Positions 20,221 through 28,853 of a DNA stretch of 64,000 nucleotides are shown here, piece after piece. The stretch covers positions 7,680,001 through 7,744,000 of the forward strand of contig NZ_CP066356.1 in the NCBI RefSeq assembly GCF_023278185.1, written 5' to 3'. The DNA is from Bradyrhizobium elkanii USDA 76 (lineage in GTDB: Bacteria; Pseudomonadota; Alphaproteobacteria; Rhizobiales; Xanthobacteraceae). Below the pieces are notes generated by a model. The model was given only the letters and a program-made list of their open reading frames with translations. It had not been told where the DNA came from and did not search any database. The position numbers and the translations under genes were made by a program. Positions within the stretch are counted from its first letter, which is position 1. Each line of letters starts with the position of its first letter.

Positions 20221-21033
20221 TCAAGCCGCCGCCACCTCATCGGTCACGACGACGAACCTCGTCAGCGTCATGCGGCCGAAGCTCGTGGTGAGGGCGACGT
20301 CGGCGGCGTCGCGGCCGGTTGCCATCAGGATGCGGCCGATCCGCGGCGCGTTATGCCGGGCGTCGAAGGTGTACCACTGGCCCGACAGATAGACCTCGAA
20401 CCAGCCGGAGAAATCCATCGGCGCGGGGTCCGGCGGCACGCCGATGTCGCCGAGATAGCCGGTGCAGTAGCGCGCCGGAATGCCCATGCAGCGGCAGAAG
20501 GTGAGCGCCAGATGCGCGAAGTCGCGACAGACGCCGGCGCGGCTCTCATAGACATCGTGCGCCGACTTCATGTGATGGGCGTGCTGATAGCCGAACGTCA
20601 CGTGGTTGTGCACGAAATCGGTGATCGCCTGCACCCGCGCCCAGCCCTGCGATGTGCTGCCGAACAGCGACCAGGCGACATCGGTCAGCTTGTCGGTCTC
20701 GCAATAGCGGCTCGGCATCAGGTAGAGCAGCATGTCGTCGGGCAGCTGCTCGATCGGAATCTGTTGCGCCGCCGGGTTGACCACATCAGGCAATCCGGAA
20801 TCGCGCACCAGCGCGCTGCCGCGGAAGGTGACGCCACCGCTGGGGGCAACGAGCCGCCCGCAGACATTGCCGAAGCCGTCGCGATAGAGGCCGATCGGCA
20901 CGTCCGGTTCGGTCGAAAGGCGCTCGGCGCCGACGATGTCGGCGTAGCGCGACGGATGGATCGACAGCATGATCACCATCGGGGTCGGCTGCGCCGCCGT
21001 GTAGGTGATCTCGAAGCCGACCTTGATCTGCAT
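20221..21033 (-). CDS. Transglutaminase-like protein 1
   Basis: A 270-residue protein of the transglutaminase-core (cysteine protease-like) family. The triad reads as GVCRDFAHL (Cys, about residue 168), SGWFEVYL (an aromatic replaces the usual His in the AHAWVEV position), and TFDARHN (Asp, with a nearby His). The N-terminal 100 residues form a beta-rich domain. In rhizobia such genes come in pairs with a second transglutaminase-like gene, as here (2-base gap), and role and substrate are unknown. The missing HAW His deserves note: catalysis by the standard triad is uncertain. Confidence 0.8.
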   Translation of the reverse strand: MQIKVGFEITYTAAQPTPMVIMLSIHPSRYADIVGAERLSTEPDVPIGLYRDGFGNVCGRLVAPSGGVTFRGSALVRDSGLPDVVNPAAQQIPIEQLPDDMLLYLMPSRYCETDKLTDVAWSLFGSTSQGWARVQAITDFVHNHVTFGYQHAHHMKSAHDVYESRAGVCRDFAHLALTFCRCMGIPARYCTGYLGDIGVPPDPAPMDFSGWFEVYLSGQWYTFDARHNAPRIGRILMATGRDAADVALTTSFGRMTLTRFVVVTDEVAAA

Positions 21034-21035
21034 CG

Positions 21036-21935
21036 TCAGGCCGTCTCCTGCTCCGCATTCTCGCCGACCGAGACCACCTTGATGTCGACATCCATGCCGA
21101 GAAAGGCGTCCGCCGCGCCGAGATAGACGCCGTGCAGCGGGATCGCCTGACGCGGGTCGCGCGCCACCGCGACGCGGATCAGATCGCGCGTGCCGACGAT
21201 GCCATTGGTCGGATCGAACTCGATCCAGCCCGCGCTCGGCAGATAGACCTGCACCCAGGCATGGGTCGAGCCGCCGCCGACATAGCCGTGCGCGCTGCCG
21301 GGCGGCATGGCGAGATAGCCGGAGACGAAGCGCGCGGCGATGCCGAGCCGGCGCAGCGCCTCGATCATGAACAGCGCATAGTCGCGGCAGGTGCCGGACT
21401 GCGTGCGCAGCGTATCGAGCGGATGCTGGGTGCCCTGCTCATAGCGCTTGCGATAGCTGAACGCCTCGCGGATGCCATGCGTCATGCCGCTCAGGATCTT
21501 GAACGTCGGCGTCGGCGCCTCGACATCGAGAAAGCGCCGCGCCCAGGCCGACAGCTCGCCGTTCGGGTCGCCATATTGCGGCGTGATGAACTGCTGCAGA
21601 TCGGGGAATTCCTCGTCGTCGTAGAGGAACGGATAGAAATAGGCGGGATCGTCCGGCGTCAGCGCGAACGTATCGGCCGGATTGTGCTCCACCGTCGCGG
21701 TCGAGACAAAGGACAGCGTGTCGGCGCGCTCGTCGAAGGCGGCGATCGCCATGCTGTTGCCGAACACGTCGTGAATCCAGCGCAGCGACATCGGCTGTGG
21801 ATCGATCACAAGTGCGCTGTCGAGCACGCGCAGATCATGGCCGTCACGGGGGCGCAGCATGATGCGATGTTCGCCGAACGCCACCGGGCGCGCGTAGCGA
21901 TAAACGGTCTTGTGATGAATGGTCAGCAGCGGCAT
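21036..21935 (-). CDS. Transglutaminase-like protein 2 (with bacterial transglutaminase N-domain)
   Basis: A 299-residue protein. Residues 1-90 are the beta-barrel N-domain found before bacterial transglutaminase cores (HHKTVYRYARPVAFGEHRIM, then LRPRDGHDLRV). The core has a full triad: SGTCRDYALF (Cys), GGGSTHAWVQVYLP (His), and WIEFDPTNG (Asp). The open frame continues to 22124, but the upstream part overlaps the divergent gene and lacks family similarity, so the ATG at 21935 is used. Together with the next gene 2 bases downstream it forms an operon. These cytosolic proteins probably act on peptides or amides. Confidence 0.86.
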   Translation of the reverse strand: MPLLTIHHKTVYRYARPVAFGEHRIMLRPRDGHDLRVLDSALVIDPQPMSLRWIHDVFGNSMAIAAFDERADTLSFVSTATVEHNPADTFALTPDDPAYFYPFLYDDEEFPDLQQFITPQYGDPNGELSAWARRFLDVEAPTPTFKILSGMTHGIREAFSYRKRYEQGTQHPLDTLRTQSGTCRDYALFMIEALRRLGIAARFVSGYLAMPPGSAHGYVGGGSTHAWVQVYLPSAGWIEFDPTNGIVGTRDLIRVAVARDPRQAIPLHGVYLGAADAFLGMDVDIKVVSVGENAEQETA

Positions 21936-22039
21936 CTTCAAACAATCATCGTGATTTCGGACCGCATAATCTATAGAGAAAGCTGCCCGATTCCAGATCA
22001 GCATGCCGCCCGAATAGGCAAAGTTGAGGAAAAAAGCCC

Positions 22040-22837
22040 TTGAATTACGGAGGCGGTCCATCGTTCCTGCTCGCGAGCACCGACGCTTCACCGGTTCTTG
22101 AACACAATGCCGGCGGCCGCTCACCGTTCCTGTTCACCTGCGACCACTACGGCAGGCTGATTCCCTCTCCGCTCGGCGACCTCGGCCTGCCCGAGGATGA
22201 GCTGGTGCGGCACATCGCCTGGGACATCGGCATCGCCGGCGTCGCAACCCGGCTCTCGGAGCGGCTCGACGCGCATTTGATCGCGCAGCGCTATTCGCGG
22301 CTCGTGATCGACTGCAACCGTCCGCCGCATGTCGCAAGCTCGATCCCGCTGATCAGCGAGGCCACCACGGTGCCGGGCAATGAAGGCCTGTCGCGCGAGG
22401 CCGCCGAGATGCGCCGCGCGCAGATCTTCGATCCCTATCACAAACGCATCGACGAGATCATCGACGCGCGTACGCGCCAGGGCCTGCCGACGGTGCTGGT
22501 GTCGCTGCACAGCTTCACGCCGGTCTACGCCGGCATCGCACGCCCCTGGCACATCGGCACGCTCTATCATCGCGACACGGTGCTGCCGCCGCTGCTGCTG
22601 AAACGTCTGCGCGCCGAGGGCGATCTCGTGGTCGGCGACAACGAGCCCTATGCGGTCAGCGACGAGACCGACTACACGATCCCCGCGCATGGCGAGACGC
22701 GCGGCCTGATGAACTCGGGCATCGAGATCCGCCAGGACCTGATCTCCGACCAGGCCGGCGAGACCGCATGGGCCGAACGGCTGGCGCGCATCCTCGGCGA
22801 GATCGACGCCACGCTGCGCGCGGAAGCGTTGGTCTAG
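22040..22837 (+). CDS. N-formylglutamate amidohydrolase family protein
   Basis: A 265-residue metal-dependent hydrolase. FLFTCDHYGRLIP holds the first His, SRLVIDCNRPP the conserved RxxxDxNR block, LVSLHSFTPVY the second His, and GDNEPY the GxNxPY-type loop. The reaction is hydrolysis of N-formyl-L-glutamate to formate and glutamate, the last step of one histidine-degradation branch, but no other hut gene is present and paralogues have other amide substrates. No ATG precedes the fold; the TTG at 22040 with TTGAGG upstream is the only sensible start. It is divergent from the transglutaminase pair. Confidence 0.83.
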   Translation: MNYGGGPSFLLASTDASPVLEHNAGGRSPFLFTCDHYGRLIPSPLGDLGLPEDELVRHIAWDIGIAGVATRLSERLDAHLIAQRYSRLVIDCNRPPHVASSIPLISEATTVPGNEGLSREAAEMRRAQIFDPYHKRIDEIIDARTRQGLPTVLVSLHSFTPVYAGIARPWHIGTLYHRDTVLPPLLLKRLRAEGDLVVGDNEPYAVSDETDYTIPAHGETRGLMNSGIEIRQDLISDQAGETAWAERLARILGEIDATLRAEALV

Positions 22838-22929
22838 CGACTAACGGTCAGCCAGGGCGTGGCCTCTAGCCCGAAGCCAGCTCGACGTGCTTTAATTGGC
22901 CGGGTTGAACTTCCAAGTTAGGGTAGTCC

Positions 22930-24705
22930 GTGGCGCCCGAGCGAGTGGAAAGACGACTGGCAGCAGTGCTGGCGGCAGATGTCGCCGGCTACAGTCGCCT
23001 GATGGGAACCGACGAGGAAGGCACGCTCGCGCGGCTCAAGGCGGCCAGAAAGAATCTCATTGATCCAACGATCGCCGCTCATCGCGGCCGCATCGTCAAA
23101 ACAACCGGCGACGGCATGCTTGTCGAATTCGGCAGCGCCGTCGATGCCGTGCGCAGCTCCGTAGAGGTTCAGAGCAGGATGGCGGAGCTCAACGCATCCG
23201 CACCGCAGCAGCAGCGGATCGAATTTCGCATCGGCATTCACGTCGGCGACATCATCATCGACAACGACGACATCTTCGGCGACGGCGTCAACATCGCCGC
23301 GCGGCTGGAGAACATCGCGGACCCGGGCGGCATATGCCTGTCTGACGACGCCTACCGGCAGATCCGGAGCAAGGTCGATGCAGCCTTCGAAGACATGGGC
23401 CAACAGAACCTGAAAAACATCACTGAACCGATCCGCGCCTGGCGAATGAAGACTGGCGCCAGAACTTCGCCTGAGCGCCATCCAACTCCCGCCGGATCGC
23501 GCCACGTGCGCCCGTTTTCGGGAAAGCCTTCCATCGCGGTGCTGCCGTTTCAGAACATGAGCGGCGACAACGAGCAGGAGTATTTCGCGGACGGGATCGC
23601 GGAAGACGTCCTTACGACCCTGTCAAAGATTCAGGAATTGATGGTGATCGCTCGCAATTCGAGCTTCGCGTTCAAGGGGCAGAACAGGGACATTCGCGAA
23701 ATCGGGCAGATCCTGGGCGCTCGTTATCTGCTGGAGGGGAGCGTTCGAAAGATCGGCAATCGCATCAGGTTGACGGCGCAGTTGATTGATGGTCGAGACG
23801 GCGGCCATCTCTGGGCGGATCGCTTTGACGGAGACCTGGACGACGTGTTCGATCTCCAGGACCGAATTACGCAAGAGATCGTCGAAGCGCTTGAAGTGCA
23901 GTTGACGGTCGGCGAACGCGCAAGGGTGTGGCGAAAACGCTCGGGCAGTCCGCTGGCTTATGAGTATGTCTTAAAGGGACGCGCCCTGTACGTTAATTTC
24001 GCAAGGCAAACCCACGCACAGGCCCGGAAGCTTTTTGAACAGGCGCTGGAGATCAATGCCTCGTTTATGCCGGCGCTCTACTTATTGGGTCTTACCCTGA
24101 CTGACCAGGCGCGCTTCGGTTGGATCAAGGATGAAAATGAAGCGTATCAAGCCGCACTGGGCTGCGCTGATCGGGCTCTCGCCGCCGACCCGAGCTTCGG
24201 GGAAGCATACCTGGTGATCGGCTATGTTCGTACCTATCAACGCCGTCATGATGAGGCTGTGGCGGCAGGAGAAACGGCGATCAGCCTCGCTCCCAGCAGC
24301 TCCGACGCCCATCACATGGCGGGCATGTACCACGGCTACGCCGGCAATTTCCGAAAAGCCGTCCTCTACGAGGAACACGCCCAACGACTCAGTCCGATTG
24401 AGCGCAACGAATCCATGGTGGACGAAGCGCGCGCAAGATTTCATCTCGGAGATTTCGCGGCGGCGCACGATATAGCCGCCCGCGTGCTGAAGCAGCGGCC
24501 GCTCTGGCTGACCGCGCAGTCGACACTCATAGCGGCGCTCTGGAATCTCGGCCGGCAAGATGACGCGCGCATGATCTCAACCGACTTGCTGGCGGGCCAC
24601 CCCAATTTCAGCCTGGCCCGCTGGGCCAGGCTGCTGCCGTATCGCCGACAAGGCGACCTGGACGCACTGGTCAACCCGCTACGCATGGCGGGGCTCCCGG
24701 AGTGA
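22930..24705 (+). CDS. Class III adenylate/guanylate cyclase with TPR domain (paralogue 1)
   Basis: A 591-residue protein from GTG 22930. Residues 1-180 are a class III nucleotide cyclase: AADVAGYSRLMG holds the first metal Asp and VKTTGDGMLVEF the second. IFGDGVNIAARLE is the later conserved block. The middle (190-360) carries FQNMSGDNEQEYFADGIAED and RYLLEGSVRK, the TolB-like segment usual in this rhizobial family. The C-terminus (360-591) is TPR repeats. The expected product is cAMP, made in the cytosol. Many homologues of this layout exist in each Bradyrhizobium genome; a second lies at 37793. Confidence 0.9.
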   Translation: MAPERVERRLAAVLAADVAGYSRLMGTDEEGTLARLKAARKNLIDPTIAAHRGRIVKTTGDGMLVEFGSAVDAVRSSVEVQSRMAELNASAPQQQRIEFRIGIHVGDIIIDNDDIFGDGVNIAARLENIADPGGICLSDDAYRQIRSKVDAAFEDMGQQNLKNITEPIRAWRMKTGARTSPERHPTPAGSRHVRPFSGKPSIAVLPFQNMSGDNEQEYFADGIAEDVLTTLSKIQELMVIARNSSFAFKGQNRDIREIGQILGARYLLEGSVRKIGNRIRLTAQLIDGRDGGHLWADRFDGDLDDVFDLQDRITQEIVEALEVQLTVGERARVWRKRSGSPLAYEYVLKGRALYVNFARQTHAQARKLFEQALEINASFMPALYLLGLTLTDQARFGWIKDENEAYQAALGCADRALAADPSFGEAYLVIGYVRTYQRRHDEAVAAGETAISLAPSSSDAHHMAGMYHGYAGNFRKAVLYEEHAQRLSPIERNESMVDEARARFHLGDFAAAHDIAARVLKQRPLWLTAQSTLIAALWNLGRQDDARMISTDLLAGHPNFSLARWARLLPYRRQGDLDALVNPLRMAGLPE

Positions 24706-24889
24706 AAACCTGTCATCTTACAATGCCGTCGCGACGCCACACGCCAGACACCTGCGCGGCCGCGACTGCTTGTTCGATTGCCGGTTCGGGCGCATCTCCG
24801 CGGATGAGGCACCGCAGGGATCGGCATATTCCGATCGGATCGGCTTTCTGATTGCGCGGCCGGTTCGAGGCGCGATCAGGCGAACCCGA

Positions 24890-25072
24890 TCAATTCGGCT
24901 GGCGCCGCCAGATGAACACCAGATAGAGCAGCACCGGCAAGCCGAGCCCGGCCCAGGAGACCGCATCCCACCAGCCGTCGCCGACCAGCGCGCTGATCAA
25001 TCCGACCGTGCTCACGATCGCGATGACGAGCGGGGCGGCAAAGATCTGGGTCAATGAACGATGCGAGACCAT
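24890..25072 (-). CDS. Small two-helix membrane protein
   Basis: A 60-residue protein with two hydrophobic segments (about 10-30 and 35-54) and a short basic C-terminus (WRRQPN). It starts 7 bases after the PepSY gene stop, so it is the last gene of the TonB receptor operon. I recognise no family. Its position suggests a helper for the PepSY membrane protein, which is inference. Confidence 0.65.
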   Translation of the reverse strand: MVSHRSLTQIFAAPLVIAIVSTVGLISALVGDGWWDAVSWAGLGLPVLLYLVFIWRRQPN

Positions 25073-25079
25073 GCTGACG

Positions 25080-26243
25080 TCACGACGATAATGCGGGGTT
25101 GTCGATGGAGGCGGCGTTGGCGATCGCGCGTTCCTGGCTCACGCCGGCCTTGCGGCGGCGCATCCACAGATACACGCCGGTCACCAGGATGAAGATGGTC
25201 AGGATGTCGAGCAGCGCCCAGACGATCTTGAGCGGCATGCCGCCATAGTCGCCGAAATGCAGCGGCTGCGAGACGAACAGGGTCGTCACATACCAGGGCA
25301 TGTCCCTCGTGTCGGTCAGCTTGCCGGTTTCCGCGTCGATCAGCGCCGGCTTCAGCAGCCGCGAGGTCAGCGGCGTATCGCCGTGCAGGAACACCGCGTA
25401 GTGGCTCTTGCTGCTGAACAGGGTTCCCGGGAAGGCGACGAAGCTCGGCGTCATGCCGGGCACCGCATGGGTGGCCACTTCGACCGCCGCATTCAGCGAG
25501 GTCAGCTTCGACGGCACCGGCCGGTCCTTGTACTGCGCGGTCATTTCGGCGAGCTGGCCGAACTGCCACATCTTGAGCACGAGATCGGCCCAGGTGTTGA
25601 TGACCCCGGTGAAGCCGACGACCAGCGTCCAGGCGACCAGCAGGATGCCCGCGAGATTATGGACGTCGAGCCAGCGCACGACGCGGGTCCGCCGCGCGCG
25701 ATAGGCGCCGAAGCGCAGCTTCCGCATCGACGGCGCGTAGACGACGATTCCGGAGATGATCGCGACGCAGAACAGGATCCCCATCAATCCGAGGAACAGC
25801 TTGCCAGGCAGTCCTGCGAACATGTCGGTGTGCAGCTTCAGCATGATGTAGGTGAAGCGGCCGGTCACATCGGGCGCATCGAGATAGGCGCCGCTATGGG
25901 TGTCCATCCGGATCAGCAGATTGTTGGTCGGATCGGCATCGATGGTCGGACCGACGCTGACGAACATCGCGCTCGGATCGTCGCGATCCCAGATCAGGAA
26001 GTGAGGCACCTTTCCGGGCGCCTGCGCCAGCGCGTTGCCGAGCAGACGGTCCAGATTGGCCGGCGGCGTGCCCGGCGGCACGTCGGCCGGCTTGACCTGA
26101 CTGTGCAGGAGATCGTCGATCTGCTCGTGGAAGATCAGCGGCAGGCCGGTGATGCAGAGCAGCAGCATGAACAACGTGCAGATGAGGCTGGTCCATTTAT
26201 GGATAGCGCCCCATCGCCGCAAGGATCTGGTCGTCGCAGTCAA
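25080..26243 (-). CDS. PepSY-associated TM-helix protein
   Basis: A 387-residue inner-membrane protein with four main hydrophobic segments (near residues 17-38, 145-170, 195-220, 340-365) and periplasmic PepSY-like parts between. RRWGAIHKWTSLICTLFMLL and WLDVHNLAGILLVAWTLVVG are the repeated His-containing helices typical of this family, whose members often sit with TonB siderophore receptors. Some reduce ferric siderophores using heme or flavin partners. The start is a TTG at 26243, nine bases after the receptor stop. It is the middle gene of an iron-related operon. Confidence 0.85.
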   Translation of the reverse strand: MTATTRSLRRWGAIHKWTSLICTLFMLLLCITGLPLIFHEQIDDLLHSQVKPADVPPGTPPANLDRLLGNALAQAPGKVPHFLIWDRDDPSAMFVSVGPTIDADPTNNLLIRMDTHSGAYLDAPDVTGRFTYIMLKLHTDMFAGLPGKLFLGLMGILFCVAIISGIVVYAPSMRKLRFGAYRARRTRVVRWLDVHNLAGILLVAWTLVVGFTGVINTWADLVLKMWQFGQLAEMTAQYKDRPVPSKLTSLNAAVEVATHAVPGMTPSFVAFPGTLFSSKSHYAVFLHGDTPLTSRLLKPALIDAETGKLTDTRDMPWYVTTLFVSQPLHFGDYGGMPLKIVWALLDILTIFILVTGVYLWMRRRKAGVSQERAIANAASIDNPALSS

Positions 26244-26252
26244 TTTCGTTAC

Positions 26253-28550
26253 CTAGTTCCAGGTGTACTTCATCGTGCCCAGCACCGTGCGGCCATTGCC
26301 GAGGCCGCAATAGGGAAGTCCGGTGAGGCAGGATGCAACGTAGAAGTGGTCGGTCAGGTTGGTCACGTTGACCTGTGCCTTCCATCCCTTCAGGTCCGGC
26401 CGCAGATAGGCGAAGTCGTAGCTGACCGACGCATCGAGCAAGGCATAGGAGGGAATGACAAAGGTATTGAAGTTGTCGCCGTAGGTCTCGCCGACATAGC
26501 GCACGCCGAGGCCGAGCCCAAGGCCCGCGAGCGCGCCGTCATACCAGGTATACTTGCCCCAGACCGCGCCCTGGTCCTGCGCCGTGTTCATCATGTACTT
26601 GCCGGCATAGCCGGCGATGCTCGTCGTCACCCGCGGATCGAGATGGGTGTATCCCGCCGTGATCTCGAACTCGCGCGTCAGACTGCCCTTCAGCTCGAGC
26701 TCGAGGCCGCGGACGCGCACGGCATCGGTCTGCACGTTGAAGAGCGGGTTCAACGGATCGGCGGTCAGCACGTCCTGCTGACGGATATCGAACGCCGCCG
26801 CCGTCACCATGAAGTTCGAGCCATTCGGCTTGAACTTGACGCCGACTTCCGCGCCCTCGCCCGTCGTCGGCCTGAACGACCGGCCGGCGCTGTCGGCGCC
26901 GAGGTTCGGCGTGAACGAGGTCGCGTAGCTGGCATAGGGCGCCAGGCCGATATCGAACAGGTAGCTCAGGCCGATCCGCCCGGTTTGCGCCGAGTCATCG
27001 CGCGAATAATGGCCGGCCGGCGGATAGAACGCCTTGCTGGTGAAGCCGGAGCTGACCCAGTCCTGGCGGCCGCTCATGGTCAGCGTCCAGCGATCGAGCT
27101 TGATCTGATCCTGCAGATAGGCGCCGAGCTGCGACTGCCTGTCGTCGCGCAGAATGAACGGCGCCAGCGAGCTGGCCGACGGAACGGCGGTACCGTAGAC
27201 CGGACTATAGGCATCGATCGGCGCAATCGGCGTCGTGCGATAGTCGGTATTCGCCCACAGATCGAAGTAGTCGACACCGGCCAGCACCTTGTGGACCAGC
27301 GGCCCGGTCGCGAAATCCGCCTGCAGCTGGTTGTCGAGCGCGACATTGGCGGCATTGGCCTTGACGTAGTTGTAGCTGCGCGCGACCAGACGATCCGTCA
27401 CCATGCCTTCGGTTCGCACCGAAGCGAGGTCGTTGCTGACCTGGGTGTAACGGAGGTTTTGCCGGAACTGGAAGATGTTGTCGAAGCGATGCTCGAACGC
27501 GTAGCCGACCGCGAACTGCTCGAGATGATAGCCGTCGAGCCCGGGCTCGCCGAGGTAACGACTGTAGGGAATATGTCCGTTGGGGTTGGGCAGGAAGGAC
27601 ACCTGTCCCGGGACGTATTGCTGGTAACCCTTGTTGTCGACCTTCTGGTACTGCGAGAGCACGGTGAAGCTGGTGTCGTAGGTCGGGCGCCAGGTAAAGC
27701 TCGGCGCGATGAACAGCTTGTTGTCCTGAACGAAGTCGGTCTGGCTGTTGCTGTCGCGGCCAAGGCCGATGATGCGGTAAAGAAACCGGCCGTCCTTGTC
27801 GGCGGGACCACCGATATCGAAGGCGCCCTGGAAGCGATCGAACGAGCCGAACGACCCCTCGATCTCGTAATGCGGCGTCTCGGTCGGCCGCTTGCTGACC
27901 AGGTTCAACAGGCCGCCCGGATCGGATTGTCCATAGAGGCCGGATGACGGCCCCTTCAGGACCTCGATGCGCTCGAGACCATAGGTCTCGATGCGCGGCA
28001 CCGCGAAGGTCGTGGTGTCGGTCGGCAGCCGCAGCCCGTCGAGATAGCGCGGCGCGGTGAAGCCCCGCAGCTTGAACTCGTCGAAGAACGCGTTGGCGCC
28101 AAAACTTTCGATCGTCACGCCGGGCGTGTAACGCAGCGCTTCGGTGATGTTCTGCGCACCCTGCGCCTGGATCTGATCCTGGGTGACGATCGAGATCGAC
28201 TGCGGCGTCGTCAGCACCGGGGTGTCGGTCTTGGTTGCGGTGACGCTCTGGCTGGCGAGATAGCCGGTGACCGGCCCGTTGCCGCGCTCGCCGCCGCCAC
28301 CCGCCCCCGATGATGGAACGCTCTGCGCTTGCGCGGGCGCCCGGTTCGCGATCGATCGCGGCGTCGTGCGCGCAGGACGCGCCGCGCGTCGCGCCGGCTG
28401 CGTTCGCCGCGCCTGCTGTTGTTTCGGCGCCTCGACCGTCACCGGCGGCAGCGCCGATTGCGCAACGCTTTCACGCGGCATCACCACACTCAGCACGAAC
28501 AAACCGCTGCCGGCCATGTACCCGGCCGCCAGCGCAGTGCGACGAAACAT
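26253..28550 (-). CDS. TonB-dependent siderophore receptor
   Basis: A 765-residue outer-membrane receptor. A signal peptide covers about residues 1-31. A Pro/Arg-rich spacer follows to about 95. The plug starts with PVLTTPQSISIVTQDQIQ and GAQNITEALRYTPGV, ending with GLERIEVLKGPSSGLYGQ and PGGLLNLVSKRPT, a pattern typical of ferric-siderophore receptors. The remainder is the 22-strand barrel, closing with TVLGTMKYTWN. No N-terminal signalling (STN) domain is present, so regulation is probably through an iron regulator acting on its own promoter. Two genes follow in the operon. Confidence 0.94.
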   Translation of the reverse strand: MFRRTALAAGYMAGSGLFVLSVVMPRESVAQSALPPVTVEAPKQQQARRTQPARRAARPARTTPRSIANRAPAQAQSVPSSGAGGGGERGNGPVTGYLASQSVTATKTDTPVLTTPQSISIVTQDQIQAQGAQNITEALRYTPGVTIESFGANAFFDEFKLRGFTAPRYLDGLRLPTDTTTFAVPRIETYGLERIEVLKGPSSGLYGQSDPGGLLNLVSKRPTETPHYEIEGSFGSFDRFQGAFDIGGPADKDGRFLYRIIGLGRDSNSQTDFVQDNKLFIAPSFTWRPTYDTSFTVLSQYQKVDNKGYQQYVPGQVSFLPNPNGHIPYSRYLGEPGLDGYHLEQFAVGYAFEHRFDNIFQFRQNLRYTQVSNDLASVRTEGMVTDRLVARSYNYVKANAANVALDNQLQADFATGPLVHKVLAGVDYFDLWANTDYRTTPIAPIDAYSPVYGTAVPSASSLAPFILRDDRQSQLGAYLQDQIKLDRWTLTMSGRQDWVSSGFTSKAFYPPAGHYSRDDSAQTGRIGLSYLFDIGLAPYASYATSFTPNLGADSAGRSFRPTTGEGAEVGVKFKPNGSNFMVTAAAFDIRQQDVLTADPLNPLFNVQTDAVRVRGLELELKGSLTREFEITAGYTHLDPRVTTSIAGYAGKYMMNTAQDQGAVWGKYTWYDGALAGLGLGLGVRYVGETYGDNFNTFVIPSYALLDASVSYDFAYLRPDLKGWKAQVNVTNLTDHFYVASCLTGLPYCGLGNGRTVLGTMKYTWN

Positions 28551-28631
28551 CCGACCCCCATCAACTCACATCGCCTTCATCCTCGCCGTCACTAACACGA
28601 TGAAAGACGTACGCAGCCGATCGGTGATTAG

Positions 28632-28745
28632 AACACGTCCAGTGTTGGGCTTATCGCTGATGGTGTTGCGAGCTCGCAACGTGAACGCAGCGAAACTGCG
28701 TCAATGCGCCTCAGATTTTTCGAGCGCTTCTAAGGACGATTCTAA
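28632..28745 (-). promoter_or_regulatory. Possible iron-regulatory region of the receptor operon
   Basis: In the 303-base gap 28551-28853 upstream of the receptor, TTCTAA occurs twice as a direct repeat (28728-28733 and 28740-28745). The half-sites resemble the TTCTAA part of iron control elements bound by Irr in Bradyrhizobium, but the known element is an inverted repeat, so this is only suggestive. A separate inverted repeat AACAC-N5-GTGTT stands at 28632-28646. Nothing else is seen in the gap. Confidence 0.25.
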
Positions 28746-28853
28746 ACTGCGTTTCGCTCCGCGATACTTCGAGTCAGTTCCGCGCACAGCGATCGAACGA
28801 TGCCGTGCGCGGAAGCGATGATCGCAGTTGCGGTGCTCTCGCCGAGCTCAGCC

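Noticed and set aside
25257..27947. 896-codon open frame on the plus strand
   Set aside because: It is antisense to the PepSY and TonB receptor genes and reads as His/Arg/Asp-rich low complexity.
28728..28745. A confident Irr/ICE iron box before the TonB receptor
   Set aside because: TTCTAA occurs as a direct, not an inverted, repeat, so it was kept only as a weak regulatory candidate.
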